Origin: Aureimonas jatrophae
GTDB lineage: Bacteria > Pseudomonadota > Alphaproteobacteria > Rhizobiales > Rhizobiaceae
Direction of reading: 5' to 3'
Length of the DNA stretch: 64,000 nt
NCBI RefSeq assembly: GCF_900104035.1
Contig: NZ_FNIT01000003.1
Coordinates: 248,001 to 312,000 of the forward strand
This document shows, in pieces, positions 53,659 to 63,313 of this stretch. Made by a program: the position numbers and the translations under genes. The first letter of the stretch is position 1. Each line of letters opens with the position of its first letter. Below the pieces are notes generated by a model that saw nothing but the letters and a program-made list of their open reading frames with translations, did not search any database and was not told the DNA's origin.

Positions 53659-56289
53659 TCAGTTACCCGTTTCCAGAAATCCGTCGAGAACGCGCTTTTC
53701 TCCGGCCTTGTCGAAGTCCACGGTCACTTTATTGCCTTCGACCGTGGTGACGGTCCCGTGACCGAACTTCATGTGAAACGCACGGTCTCCGATCTTGAAG
53801 CGGCTGACCTCGTCCTGCACGGATTTCGCGACGAGTTGCCCCTCGATCTCGCGCGGTCCGCCCGCGCGCGCAGATGAGTAGAGGCCTGCGCCCTTGCGGG
53901 GTGGCTGATTGGTTCCGCGCGAGCGATTGGCCTCGACTGGTGCTTCCATGCGCCCGGCAAATCCGCCGCGGGCGCCCGATGGATCGCCGGCGTTCACACC
54001 ATCGCGGGAGATATACTTGTCAGCGGTTGCCGCCGCGCGCGCACGCGATCCTGACTGGATACCTTCTTCGCCATAACTGATGCCCTGGCCTCGCCCGCCG
54101 CGATAGGTCTCGCCACCTTGCGACGCCTGTGCGCGCCGCCAACCCGGCGTCTGGTAGGACGATGTCGAGAACGCGTTGGCATCCCAGCGAGAGGCACCGT
54201 ACCCGCCCATGCCACCGGCACCATATCCGCCGTAGGAGGTCGACGGTTCGAGAACGTCGACATGCGCTTCCGGCAACTCGTCGAGAAAGCGCGACGGGAT
54301 AGTCGATTGCCACATGCCGTGGATACGACGGTTCGATACGAACCAGATTTTCACGCGTCGCTTGCCGCGTGTGAGGCCCACGTAGGCAAGACGCCGCTCT
54401 TCCTCGAGGCCTGAGCGTCCGCCCTCGTCCAATGAGCGTTGATGCGGGAACAGGCCTTCTTCCCATCCGGGAAGAAAGACCGTCTCGAATTCGAGACCCT
54501 TTGCCGAATGCAGCGTCATGATCGACACGGCATCCGTCTCGCTGTTCTGTTCCGCATCCATGACCAACGCGATATGTTCGAGGAACGCCGGCATGGAGTC
54601 GTAGTCGTCCATCGAACGAACGAGCTCCTTGAGGTTCTCGAGACGTCCCGGTGCTTCGGCCGAGCGATCGGCCTGCCACATCTCGGTATAACCCGACTCC
54701 TCCAGGATCATCTCGGCGAGATCCGTATGGCGCATGTTCGACAACTGGTCGCGCCAACGGGTGAAGTTGCGCGCGACGTCTGCAAGTGCCGATCGCGGAC
54801 GCGGCTTCAACTCGTCGCCCTGCACGATCAGGCCGGCAGCCGCGAGCAGTGGAAGCTGCTCGCGCCGCGCGAATGTGTGAAGCATCTGAAGAGCGGCATC
54901 ACCCAAACCGCGCTTCGGGGTGTTGACGATCCGCTCGAACGCCAGATCGTCGGCGGGTTGGCAGACGCAGCGGAAGTAGGCGAGGGCGTCCCTGATCTCC
55001 TGTCGCTCGTAGAAGCGCGGACCGCCGATGACGCGGTAGTTCAATCCGAGCGTCACGAACCGGTCTTCGAACTCGCGCATCTGGAACGACGCCCGAACGA
55101 GGATCGCCATATCATTAAGCTTGCAGCCCTTGCGCTGCAGCTGCTCGATCTCCTCACCGATGGCCCGGGCCTCCTCCTCGGAGTCCCAACCCGCGCTTAC
55201 GCTGACCTTTTCGTCATCCGCATCGCGCAGGTCCGTGAAAAGCGTCTTCCCGAGTCGATCTTCGTTGTTGGAAATCAGTCCCGCGGCCGCGCCGAGGATA
55301 TGGGCGGTCGATCGGTAGTTCCGCTCGAGACGAATGACGGTCGCACCGGGGAAGTCGCGTTCGAAACGGAGGATGTTATCGACTTCGGCTCCACGCCAGC
55401 CGTAGATCGATTGGTCATCGTCGCCCACGCAGCAAACGTTGACGCCCTCTTGGCCCACAGCGCGGCGCGCATCCGACGACTGCGCCAGGAGTCGGAGCCA
55501 CAGGTACTGCGCGACGTTCGTATCCTGATACTCGTCGACCAAGATGTATCGGAACCGGCGATGATAGTCGGCAAGGACGTCGGGGTGATCGCGAAAGATC
55601 GCGATCGGATGCATCAGAAGATCGCCGAAGTCAGCCGCATTCAGACTGGTCAAGCGAGCCTGATAGGCTTTGTAGAGCTCCCGGCCACGCCCATTGGCGA
55701 ACGCACGGGCATCGCCTTCCGGCACCTGATCGGGCGTCAACCCTTTGTTTTTCCATCCGTCCATCAGGTTCGCAAAGCTGCGGGCCGGCCAACGTTTGTC
55801 GTCCAGATTCTCGGCCTGGATCAACTGCTTGATGAGGCGGATCTGGTCATCCGTATCCAGAATCGTGAAATTGGATTTGAGGCCTACGAGCTCCGCGTGC
55901 CGTCGCAGAATCTTGACGCCGATGGAATGAAAGGTCCCAAGCCAAGGCATTCCTTCGACCTCGCCGCCGACCAGATGCCCGATCCGGTTTTTCATCTCGC
56001 GCGCAGCCTTGTTGGTGAAGGTGACGGCGAGGATCTGCGATGGGTAGGCGCGGCGCGTGGCGAGGATATGCGCGATGCGAGTGGTCAGAACACGGGTCTT
56101 ACCGGTGCCGGCGCCCGCCAGAACGAGCACCGGACCCTCGGTCGTCTCGACTGCGGCGCGCTGTTCCGGATTTAAGCCGTCGAGGTAATTCGCTGGTGAC
56201 GCCGGCAAGGCGGAGCCGCCACGCGCCTTTAGTGCGCGTGCGGCAATGCCGCTACCTGAGGACGGTCTTGGGTTTGGAGCGTCGGTCAT
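53659..56289 (-). CDS. uvrD: ATP-dependent DNA helicase UvrD/PcrA type
   Basis: An 876-aa superfamily 1A helicase for excision and mismatch repair. The Q/Ia region is NPEQRAAVETTEGPVLVLAG, Walker A GAGTGKT at residues 59-65, then AVTFTNKAAREMKNRIG, DEYQDTN, CVGDDDQSIYGWRGA, ERNYRST, MTLHSAKGLEFETVFLPG and VGLTRGKRRV. The Gly/Ala/Arg-rich part (about 690-800) is a disordered linker to a C-terminal Tudor-like domain (FKIGDRAFHMKFGHGTV) that in PcrA/UvrD contacts RNA polymerase. It converges on the coiled-coil operon. Confidence 0.95.
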   Translation of the reverse strand: MTDAPNPRPSSGSGIAARALKARGGSALPASPANYLDGLNPEQRAAVETTEGPVLVLAGAGTGKTRVLTTRIAHILATRRAYPSQILAVTFTNKAAREMKNRIGHLVGGEVEGMPWLGTFHSIGVKILRRHAELVGLKSNFTILDTDDQIRLIKQLIQAENLDDKRWPARSFANLMDGWKNKGLTPDQVPEGDARAFANGRGRELYKAYQARLTSLNAADFGDLLMHPIAIFRDHPDVLADYHRRFRYILVDEYQDTNVAQYLWLRLLAQSSDARRAVGQEGVNVCCVGDDDQSIYGWRGAEVDNILRFERDFPGATVIRLERNYRSTAHILGAAAGLISNNEDRLGKTLFTDLRDADDEKVSVSAGWDSEEEARAIGEEIEQLQRKGCKLNDMAILVRASFQMREFEDRFVTLGLNYRVIGGPRFYERQEIRDALAYFRCVCQPADDLAFERIVNTPKRGLGDAALQMLHTFARREQLPLLAAAGLIVQGDELKPRPRSALADVARNFTRWRDQLSNMRHTDLAEMILEESGYTEMWQADRSAEAPGRLENLKELVRSMDDYDSMPAFLEHIALVMDAEQNSETDAVSIMTLHSAKGLEFETVFLPGWEEGLFPHQRSLDEGGRSGLEEERRLAYVGLTRGKRRVKIWFVSNRRIHGMWQSTIPSRFLDELPEAHVDVLEPSTSYGGYGAGGMGGYGASRWDANAFSTSSYQTPGWRRAQASQGGETYRGGRGQGISYGEEGIQSGSRARAAATADKYISRDGVNAGDPSGARGGFAGRMEAPVEANRSRGTNQPPRKGAGLYSSARAGGPREIEGQLVAKSVQDEVSRFKIGDRAFHMKFGHGTVTTVEGNKVTVDFDKAGEKRVLDGFLETGN

Positions 56290-56563
56290 GCGTCCGTATC
56301 TAACCTATCGGCTGCAGAACACTAGGGGAACATCGCCTAGCGCGGACGCACCCGATCGGGTAGGTCGATCTCGTTCAAAGCAGCTTCATCCCGACGTCGA
56401 CCTCGCCTATTGACGGGAAGCGGAATGCTAACCCTGTGACAGGTCACGGTCTTTCGTCGATGCAAGCCCCTCGACACACCGGGCACACATAGGCCAACGT
56501 CGTATCGTCAGCTGAGACGAAAATCTCGCCTTTCACCTTTGTTTGGAGTTCCGGCATCTCGCC

Positions 56564-59500
56564 ATGAAGGCCTTCATTGCCCTGGGCAGCGTGATCGTTG
56601 TGGCGCTTGTCGTGCTTCTCGTCGGACCGCTCTTCGTCGACTGGACCGTCTATCGTAGCCAGTTCGAGGAGGAAGCATCTCGGCTTCTGGGCCAAAAGGT
56701 CGAAGTGCGAGGCAAAGCCTCCGCCCGTCTACTGCCGTTCCCGAGCGTTACCTTCGACGATGTCGTGATCGGAGACCGCGCCGACCCAATTCTTTCGATC
56801 GCTTCGTTCCGCATGGATGCCGAATTGGCACCCTACCTGTCGGGGGAAATTCGCATCTTCGACATGCGTCTGGATGCTCCCCGCCTGACGATACCGATCG
56901 AAGCGGATGGAAGCGTGCGCTGGCCGGTGACCGATGGTGCAAGCGCAGACGGCACGAGCGTTGTCCTTGAGAGCGTTGCGATAGCGGGTGGTTCGATCGT
57001 TCTGGAGGACCGGCGCGCGGGGCGGCGCTTCGCGTTCACAAACGTGAATGCGGAATTAGCGGCACAATCGCTGGCTGGTCCCTTCGTCGGAACGGCGACG
57101 TTGAATGCCGACGATGAGCCGCTGACCCTGAACCTCTCGACAGGGCGCGTCGATGCCGCTTCGGGTCTGCCGGTACGCCTAACCACGATCTCGACACGGC
57201 TCGACGTATCCGCATCCGTCGATGCTGTTTTCTCAAACAAACCGGACCGACCGATCGTGGACGGCAAGATCCGGATCGCAACGCCCGCTACCGCCGAACC
57301 TGACGAGGCTGAGACGACGCGTTTCCTGCCTCCGGGTGAAGCGACGGCGGCCATTCAACTGACGACGCATGAGGCATCCCTGACCGATGTGCGGATCGAG
57401 GTCGGCAACGCAGCGCAGCCCTACGTCGTTGAAGGAAACGCGCGTCTCGCCATCGGCGCTATTCCGCATTTCGATCTCACGGTCCGCGGTCAGGCGACGG
57501 ACTTCGATCGACTGGCGCCTTCGAACGGGTCTTCGTCGCCAACCTTCCAACAGCGACTGGCGAGCTTGCGCGGTCTCATCGAGAGACTTCCCACCTCGGA
57601 CATACCTGGCCGCGTTCAACTCTCGCTTCCGCTCCTGACCGTTGGGGATACAACGCTCCGCAATCTTTCATTTGTCGGCTCACCCACCGCGGATGGCTGG
57701 TCGGTCGAGACGTTCTCCGCGGAGCTTCCAGGCCGCTCGCAGATCGAAGCGTCAGGTCTTGCCGCATTGCGCACCGACCCGTCCTTCAAAGGCTCGCTGC
57801 TTCTTGCAGTCCGTCAGCCTGCAGCCTTTTTCAATTGGGTTGGCCTGGCCTCCGCAACAGAACTCGTCTCGCTCTCGCGTGCCGGCTTGCAAGCCGATGT
57901 CGAGTTCTCGACGGATACCCAACGCCTTTCGGGACTAGAGATCGATCTCGACGGCGGCACCCTGACAGGGTCGGTCCAACGTACCATGCGACCGGAAGGC
58001 ACCGTGAATCTGGTTGATCTGAAAGGAGGAAGCGTCGATCTACGACCTCTTGCGGCAGTCGTCCGGACCCTGCCAAACGCCGACACGATCTCCAGCGAGC
58101 GTTTCGATGTCCAGTTCGACGCCGGACCCGTCACGTTTGCAAGCTATCGGGCCAATCATCTCGCGGCAGATTTCATGTTGCAGAACGGCCTGCTCGAAAT
58201 CGCCGATATGACCGCCGACGACTTTGCCGGTGCATCAATCCATGCCGAGGGGACGATCGCCGATCTATTTGACGCACCGAAGCCCGACCTGGGTATCGAC
58301 GTGCACGCAGAGGAGCCGAGCGGTCTGTTGTCGCTTCTTGCCGATCTTGCGCCCGACAGCCCGTTCTTCCGGACGCTACAGACACGCGCTGGGACGATCG
58401 CGCCGCTTACGCTCGCCGGCACATTGGCATCGCCAACCGGCGAGCAGACACGAGATCTTCTTCTCGCGCTGTCCGGTACCGCCGGAGGAACGGCGACTGA
58501 CCTCCGCCTCGCGCTGGAAAACGGGCTTGCGGCCCAGTCCTTGGATGGCCGATTCGGCCTCGACGCAATGCTTGAGAACGACAATGCCGCCATTCTGTTG
58601 GGACAGTTGGGGCGACCTGTCGTCGCCATCGATGGCCTTTCGCCCCTTCGGATTTCTCTCAGCGCCAGTGGCGCGCCGGATCATCCGATCGCGACTTCAC
58701 TCGTCGTCGAAGCGAACGACACGAAAGCATCGTTGAATGGTTCGATCACGCTCGACGCCACGGGCGTCACCAGTGTCAGCGCTGAGGTGTTGGCGCGCAG
58801 CGAGGATGTGGCGCCGTGGCTGACGACGCTCGGGATCGCTGCCGGTCAGGGTTTGGAGCGGGTGCCGTTGGATGTGGCCGGTCGACTGACTTGGAGCCCG
58901 CATGCCTGGGAAATGAGCGCATTCAAAGGGGCCGTCGCGGACGAACGGGTCATGGCGACGCTGGCGGCGAACGGTTCGGCGCCTGTTGTCGGAAGTCTTG
59001 AGGTTTCGGCGCTCGCGGCGGATTGGCTGCAGCGCGTTGCGTTGGGCTTAGAACAGCGAACGGTCGATACCGCGTTTGGCCGGTCCCTTATGCCGAAGAG
59101 GGCATTCAGCGTCGATGTCGCCGCAGATCGCTTGACGAACGGCAACGAAACGGTCGGCCGCGATCTCCAACTGCTGCTATCGGGAGACGGATCCGGGCTT
59201 CTCCAAGCACAAGAGGTGTCGGTTTCAACCGGGACGGCACGCGCAACTGGCGAGATTACCTTGCGAAATGTCGACGGTCTGGTGAATGTCGAGGGAAACG
59301 GTGCTCTGCTTCAGTTGGAACTGCCGAACGAAGGCGTTCTAGCCGGACAGATGGATGTGAGCGGCCAACTTGCGGGCGCGGGACGCAATCTTAGCGAGAT
59401 CATCTCGTCCCTGAACGGCTCCGGTATGGCGACCCTGCGGAACGCTCGGATCTTCGGACTGTCTCCGGATATCCTGACACCAGTGATGTTAGCGGCCGAT

Positions 59501-60187
59501 AGCCAGACGGCGGCTCTCGACGCAGCGACCGTGGCGCAACTCGTTTCGGAAACCGGCGACGGGTCGAGCTTCAGTTTGGGTAGTCGTACTCTATCGTTCC
59601 AGATCGGGGCTGGTACACTTCGTACCGACCCGTTCGAAGCGAACGATGATGGTGCGGACCTGCAAGGCGATGTCGCGATTCGCTTGTCCGATGGCGAGCT
59701 ATCCGGACAGCTGACGCTACGTCCGAAAACCAGCGACGTCGTCCCGGGTTCTGAGCCGCCACGCGTCGATTATCGCATTGCTGGGACAGTTGCGACGCCA
59801 GATCTGGAAGCGAGAACCGAGGCGCTGACGAGCTACGTCGGGATCCGCGCGTATCAGCGAGAACAAGCTCGTGTCGATGCGTTGCGCGAAGACTTGAGTG
59901 AGACCGCACGCTTGCGTCGCGAAGCACGGCTGTACCGGGAGCGCACAACCATTCGCGACGAGCGGACGCAAGCTAGACAGGCGGCGGAAGCCGCATCCCG
60001 TCGGCAGCTGGTGGAAGAGGAAGAGGAGCGTCGAAAGGCTGCACAGGCGGCGGCACAGTCCATCGAACCAATCCCCGCGACCCCACCGGGCTTGCCCGAC
60101 CTGTCAGGTACGGTCACGCCCCAAGGGCCGTCTCCTCCCGGCTCATCGAATGGCCTGCCCGGCGTCAGGGCATTCCCGAGTTTTTGA
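56564..60187 (+). CDS. AsmA family envelope protein
   Basis: A 1207-aa AsmA-like protein with one N-terminal membrane anchor (AFIALGSVIVVALVVLLVGPLF) and a long periplasmic beta-rich region, the bridge-like fold now linked to phospholipid transport to the outer membrane. The AsmA N-terminal block (EEASRLLGQKVEVRGKAS, SVTFDDVVIGD) and the C-terminal AsmA_2-type block (GVLAGQMDVSGQLAGAGRNLSEIISSLNG) are visible. A Glu/Arg/Ala-rich coiled tail (about 1120-1180) and Pro-rich end follow. A TTG at 56543 could add 7 residues. Its 3' end overlaps the RHH gene by 23 bases. Confidence 0.9.
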   Translation: MKAFIALGSVIVVALVVLLVGPLFVDWTVYRSQFEEEASRLLGQKVEVRGKASARLLPFPSVTFDDVVIGDRADPILSIASFRMDAELAPYLSGEIRIFDMRLDAPRLTIPIEADGSVRWPVTDGASADGTSVVLESVAIAGGSIVLEDRRAGRRFAFTNVNAELAAQSLAGPFVGTATLNADDEPLTLNLSTGRVDAASGLPVRLTTISTRLDVSASVDAVFSNKPDRPIVDGKIRIATPATAEPDEAETTRFLPPGEATAAIQLTTHEASLTDVRIEVGNAAQPYVVEGNARLAIGAIPHFDLTVRGQATDFDRLAPSNGSSSPTFQQRLASLRGLIERLPTSDIPGRVQLSLPLLTVGDTTLRNLSFVGSPTADGWSVETFSAELPGRSQIEASGLAALRTDPSFKGSLLLAVRQPAAFFNWVGLASATELVSLSRAGLQADVEFSTDTQRLSGLEIDLDGGTLTGSVQRTMRPEGTVNLVDLKGGSVDLRPLAAVVRTLPNADTISSERFDVQFDAGPVTFASYRANHLAADFMLQNGLLEIADMTADDFAGASIHAEGTIADLFDAPKPDLGIDVHAEEPSGLLSLLADLAPDSPFFRTLQTRAGTIAPLTLAGTLASPTGEQTRDLLLALSGTAGGTATDLRLALENGLAAQSLDGRFGLDAMLENDNAAILLGQLGRPVVAIDGLSPLRISLSASGAPDHPIATSLVVEANDTKASLNGSITLDATGVTSVSAEVLARSEDVAPWLTTLGIAAGQGLERVPLDVAGRLTWSPHAWEMSAFKGAVADERVMATLAANGSAPVVGSLEVSALAADWLQRVALGLEQRTVDTAFGRSLMPKRAFSVDVAADRLTNGNETVGRDLQLLLSGDGSGLLQAQEVSVSTGTARATGEITLRNVDGLVNVEGNGALLQLELPNEGVLAGQMDVSGQLAGAGRNLSEIISSLNGSGMATLRNARIFGLSPDILTPVMLAADSQTAALDAATVAQLVSETGDGSSFSLGSRTLSFQIGAGTLRTDPFEANDDGADLQGDVAIRLSDGELSGQLTLRPKTSDVVPGSEPPRVDYRIAGTVATPDLEARTEALTSYVGIRAYQREQARVDALREDLSETARLRREARLYRERTTIRDERTQARQAAEAASRRQLVEEEEERRKAAQAAAQSIEPIPATPPGLPDLSGTVTPQGPSPPGSSNGLPGVRAFPSF

Positions 60188-60410
60188 CGTCCCCTTCGGG
60201 AATACGCGCGGTGACATCCGTCAGGACGAACAGGCGCAACGCCGATGACAAGTTGGTTGTCGGCGCGCGGTCGGCATCGATGCGAGCAACAAGTTGAGAC
60301 AGGCTGCTCTGCTCTCTCTCCGCGATGGAACGTAGTTGATGCCAGAACGCGTCTTCGATGCTGATCGACGTTCGGTGGCCTTGTATCGACAGGGAGCGTT
60401 TCGTGATCAC
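60165..60410 (-). CDS. Ribbon-helix-helix domain protein (RHH_4)
   Basis: An 81-aa protein matching the RHH_4 family: KRSLSIQGHRTSISIEDAFWHQL, then SLSQLVARIDADR and NLSSALRLFVLTDV. Likely a small DNA-binding regulator; targets unknown. The start overlaps the DUF4169 stop by 4 bases, and sspB-DUF4169-RHH_4 read as one operon. Its end overlaps the converging AsmA gene by 23 bases. Confidence 0.88.
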   Translation of the reverse strand: MITKRSLSIQGHRTSISIEDAFWHQLRSIAEREQSSLSQLVARIDADRAPTTNLSSALRLFVLTDVTARIPEGDVKNSGMP

Positions 60411-60610
60411 GTCACGTCGTCGGGGTCATGGCGACTGTCGATGCGACTGGCATCAAGGTGCCGATCGCGCGTCTCCATCTCGTGCTTGATGCGCGCGCGT
60501 TGGCCTGCCGTCTGCCCATGCAGCAAACGGTTCTGTTCGGCTACCTGGTCATCCGACTTTCGCTTGGCACGCTTGCGCGCCAAACGCAGGTTGACGACCT
60601 CGGCAACCAT
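60407..60610 (-). CDS. DUF4169 family protein
   Basis: A 67-aa, highly charged protein with the DUF4169 pattern: VNLRLARKRAKRKSDDQVAEQN, then TAGQRARIKHEMETRDRHLDASRID. Function unknown; it is found beside RHH_4 and sspB in Rhizobiales, as here, five bases after sspB and overlapping the RHH gene. Confidence 0.85.
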   Translation of the reverse strand: MVAEVVNLRLARKRAKRKSDDQVAEQNRLLHGQTAGQRARIKHEMETRDRHLDASRIDSRHDPDDVT

Positions 60611-60615
60611 CGCGC

Positions 60616-61221
60616 TTACGGCTTCTTGCGGAACGCATCCAGGGAGACGACATCGGCCGATCCCTTGTCAGCCTTCTCGGAGGGCGCCTTCTCGGCGTCG
60701 GTCTTGGCCGCGACCTTTTCGCCAGTGCTCCTTAGAGCGGGCTTCGCCTCCGGCGTGACAGGCGCTGCAGCGGGCGCCGGCTTGACCGCGACCGGACCGG
60801 AAGGCACCGGCGCGAGCGCCGTCGGTGCCGGCGCGTCCTCGCTCTGGGTATTTGCCGCATCCATATCCCGCACGTCGAACTCCAACTCGAAGTTCACTGC
60901 CGGATCATAGAAGCCACGAATGGCACTGAAGGGGATCAGCAAGCGCTCGGGTATATCCGAGAAGGAGAGACCAACTTCGAACGAGGATTCGGTGACCTGC
61001 AGGTCCCAATACTGATGCTGGATGACGATCGTCATCAGTTCGGGGTACTTTTCGCGCAGGCGCGACGAGAGACGCACGCCGGGTGCCGACGTCAGGAAGG
61101 TGATGAAGAAATGGTGGTCGCCCGGCAAGCCGGTCTTCACGACTTCGCTGAGCACCTTCCGGATCACGCCTCTCAGCGCGTCCTGAGCCAGAACATCGTA
61201 ACGGATAAGATCCTGACCCAT
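60616..61221 (-). CDS. sspB: ClpXP adaptor SspB (alphaproteobacterial type)
   Basis: Delivers ssrA-tagged proteins to ClpXP. The 201-aa protein has the SspB-alpha domain (1-135: IRYDVLAQDALRGVIRKVLSEV, HHFFITFLTSAPGVRLS, IVIQHQYWDLQVTESSFEVGLSF), a Pro/Ala linker, and a C-terminal ClpX-binding tail VVSLDAFRKK. I start at ATG 61221 because it matches the family N-terminus. Notably ssrA, which encodes the tag it recognises, lies about 60 bases upstream on the same strand. Confidence 0.94.
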   Translation of the reverse strand: MGQDLIRYDVLAQDALRGVIRKVLSEVVKTGLPGDHHFFITFLTSAPGVRLSSRLREKYPELMTIVIQHQYWDLQVTESSFEVGLSFSDIPERLLIPFSAIRGFYDPAVNFELEFDVRDMDAANTQSEDAPAPTALAPVPSGPVAVKPAPAAAPVTPEAKPALRSTGEKVAAKTDAEKAPSEKADKGSADVVSLDAFRKKP

Positions 61222-61274
61222 CGGGTGTCCTGCAACTACGCGCCCCTCGCGAAGCCACCCGGCTTCAGGCAATA

Positions 61275-61590
61275 AGGTGGAGGCTTCTGTTGCCAGGCGC
61301 CTCCGGGCCCCGCCTAGGAGTGCGAACCCCCAGGGCTTAATTTGAAGCTATCGCACCGCTTTACGCGGCGAGACGGGCTTCCGCATAGTTGTCGTTGGCA
61401 ACTATTTTTACAGCCCGATGACGGTGGTACCATGCCGAGCGAAAGAACGATCTTTACACCCTCGTCGATCCTATTTCGCCCCCGCCTCAGCCCTTCCAAC
61501 GAAGGGTTCAGGTGGAGGCGCCGGGTACCGCCCCCGGGTCCGAAAGGTTTATTACACCGGCCGTTTATCGCCATAGCCGGGTTGCCCCGG
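61275..61590 (-). ncRNA. ssrA: tmRNA, circularly permuted (alphaproteobacterial two-piece ssrA)
   Basis: Rescues stalled ribosomes. On the minus strand the acceptor piece comes first, ending CGCCTCCACC near 61511; the coding piece begins GGGGGCG at 61483. These pair as a 7-bp acceptor stem with G3-U70 (alanine identity). The tag frame, complement of 61361-61399, encodes ANDNYAEARLAA and a TAA stop. Ends are approximate: the 5' end is set from the promoter, the 3' end from the last structured part. The spacer between pieces (61484-61509) is removed on maturation. Confidence 0.93.
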
Positions 61591-61597
61591 CGAGCGG

Positions 61598-61626
61598 AAT
61601 ATAGGCGCTCCGCCGCGCCGTGAAAA
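61598..61626 (-). promoter_or_regulatory. Promoter of ssrA
   Basis: Minus strand TTTTCA (61621-61626), 17-base spacer, TATATT (61598-61603), just upstream of the acceptor piece. Confidence 0.55.
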
Positions 61627-61802
61627 GCCCGGAACCGTCCGGCAAATCAGGTTCGGGACTGGCTCGCCTTCCAAGCGGCGAAATCGAACCCGTCCTCGTT
61701 TTCGCCCGACCTATGGCGTCATCGCAATGGACGCCGAGCGGCACGACGCTCATGCTTCTCTAACGATTCCCGGCGTCAATTCGCGGCACAACGGAGTACG
61801 CC

Positions 61803-62597
61803 ATGCGCGCCTATCTCGAATTGCTCGATCGCGTCCTACGGGACGGTACCGATCGAATGGATCGAACGGGAACGGGAACACGCTCGATCTTCGGGCATCA
61901 GATGCGCTTCGACCTCGGCGCTGGTTTCCCGCTCGTGACGACCAAACGATTGCACCTGCGGTCGATCATTCACGAACTGCTATGGTTCCTGAAGGGCGAG
62001 ACCAACATTGCGTACCTACAGGCGAACGGGGTCCGCATCTGGGACGAGTGGGCGGACGAGAGCGGTGAACTCGGACCGGTCTACGGATCCCAGTGGCGCT
62101 CTTGGCCCGACGGGCGGGGCGGCCACATCGACCAGATCGCCGCCGTCGTCGACGCAATCCGACAAAATCCTAGCTCGCGCAGGCTGATCGTATCGGCCTG
62201 GAACCCGGCGCAGGTCGACGAGATGGCGCTTCCGCCGTGCCACTGCCTCTTCCAGTTCTACGTCGCCGAGGGCCGGCTTTCCTGCCAACTCTATCAGCGA
62301 TCCGGCGATATCTTCCTTGGGGTACCGTTCAACATCGCGTCCTATGCTTTATTGACGGCAATGGTCGCACAGGTGACGAACCTGAAACCGGGTACCTTCG
62401 TCCACACGTTGGGGGACGCGCATCTCTACGCCAATCATTTCGAGCAGGCACGCCTCCAACTGAGTCGTGAGCCGCTTCCGCTCCCGACCCTCAAGCTCAA
62501 TCCGGACGTCCATGATCTGTTTGGTTTCCGATACGAAGATATCGAGATCAGCGGTTACCAAGCTCACGAGCATATCAGGGCGAAGGTCGCCGTATGA
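61803..62597 (+). CDS. thyA: Thymidylate synthase
   Basis: Makes dTMP from dUMP with methylene-tetrahydrofolate. The 264-aa length equals E. coli ThyA; catalytic Cys146 is in [13 protein letters not shown], the phosphate-binding Arg is in DRTGTGTRS, and the dUMP motif [18 protein letters not shown] is intact. Its stop overlaps the folA start (ATGA), so both are co-translated. Confidence 0.97.
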   Translation: MRAYLELLDRVLRDGTDRMDRTGTGTRSIFGHQMRFDLGAGFPLVTTKRLHLRSIIHELLWFLKGETNIAYLQANGVRIWDEWADESGELGPVYGSQWRSWPDGRGGHIDQIAAVVDAIRQNPSSRRLIVSAWNPAQVDEMALPPCHCLFQFYVAEGRLSCQLYQRSGDIFLGVPFNIASYALLTAMVAQVTNLKPGTFVHTLGDAHLYANHFEQARLQLSREPLPLPTLKLNPDVHDLFGFRYEDIEISGYQAHEHIRAKVAV

Positions 62598-63118
62598 TCG
62601 GCGAGATCGAGGTCTTCGCGGTCGTCGCCATGGCTCGGAACCGCGTGATTGGCGACAGAGGAGGCATGCCTTGGCGCCTCCCTGGTGACCTGCGGCGTTT
62701 TCGCGAGCTCACGACCGGGCGCCCCATGATCATGGGACGACGAACGCTCGATTCGATCGGTCGGCTTCTGCCGGATCGAGACACCATAGTCCTGACGAGA
62801 GGCGACTCCCTGAATTTTGCAGGGGCCGTTCTCGCCAAGACGCCGGAGGAAGCGCTGCAACGGGCGGCCGATGCGGCCCGAGCGCGAGGCACGAACGGAA
62901 TTGCGGTCGTCGGCGGCGCGGAAATCTATACGCTTCTGATGCCGGCAATCGACCGTATCTACCTGACGAGGATCGACGCGGAGCCGAGCGGCGATACACG
63001 CCTCCAGCCGTTCGAGCACTCGTTCGAACTTACCGAACAGACGCCGCTGGTGATGGGTGAGCGCGACTCCGCCGCCTATCGCGCCGAAACATGGGATCGC
63101 CTCTCGGGCTCGGTGTAA
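62594..63118 (+). CDS. folA: Dihydrofolate reductase
   Basis: Reduces dihydrofolate for the thymidylate cycle, working directly with ThyA. The 174-aa protein has [31 protein letters not shown] in its first 46 residues, the NADPH loop [23 protein letters not shown] and [27 protein letters not shown] overlaps the thyA stop. Confidence 0.96.
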   Translation: MIGEIEVFAVVAMARNRVIGDRGGMPWRLPGDLRRFRELTTGRPMIMGRRTLDSIGRLLPDRDTIVLTRGDSLNFAGAVLAKTPEEALQRAADAARARGTNGIAVVGGAEIYTLLMPAIDRIYLTRIDAEPSGDTRLQPFEHSFELTEQTPLVMGERDSAAYRAETWDRLSGSV

Positions 63119-63219
63119 CTCCATCACGTCTTCGACATACCGAGTTCTCATCGTCCGATTTCACCGCGATCCCGGTAACCATGGGGCATCGTGCCCGTCT
63201 GCGGCGGCGGATCATCGCG

Positions 63220-63248
63220 TTGAAACAAGGTTTTGCTCTTCCTATAAG
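63220..63248 (+). promoter_or_regulatory. Sigma-70-type promoter of hflK
   Basis: TTGAAA (63220-63225), 17-base spacer, TATAAG (63243-63248), 65 bases before the hflK start. Confidence 0.65.
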
Positions 63249-63313
63249 TGAGCGGATCGTACCGACGCGCTATCCCGCTGCTTCGGAGCGTCTCCCGAAT
63301 TGGAAGGAAATAC

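Noticed and set aside
54439-56175. A 578-codon open frame antisense to uvrD
   Set aside because: Long antisense frames are expected opposite GC-rich genes; uvrD motifs are complete on the other strand.
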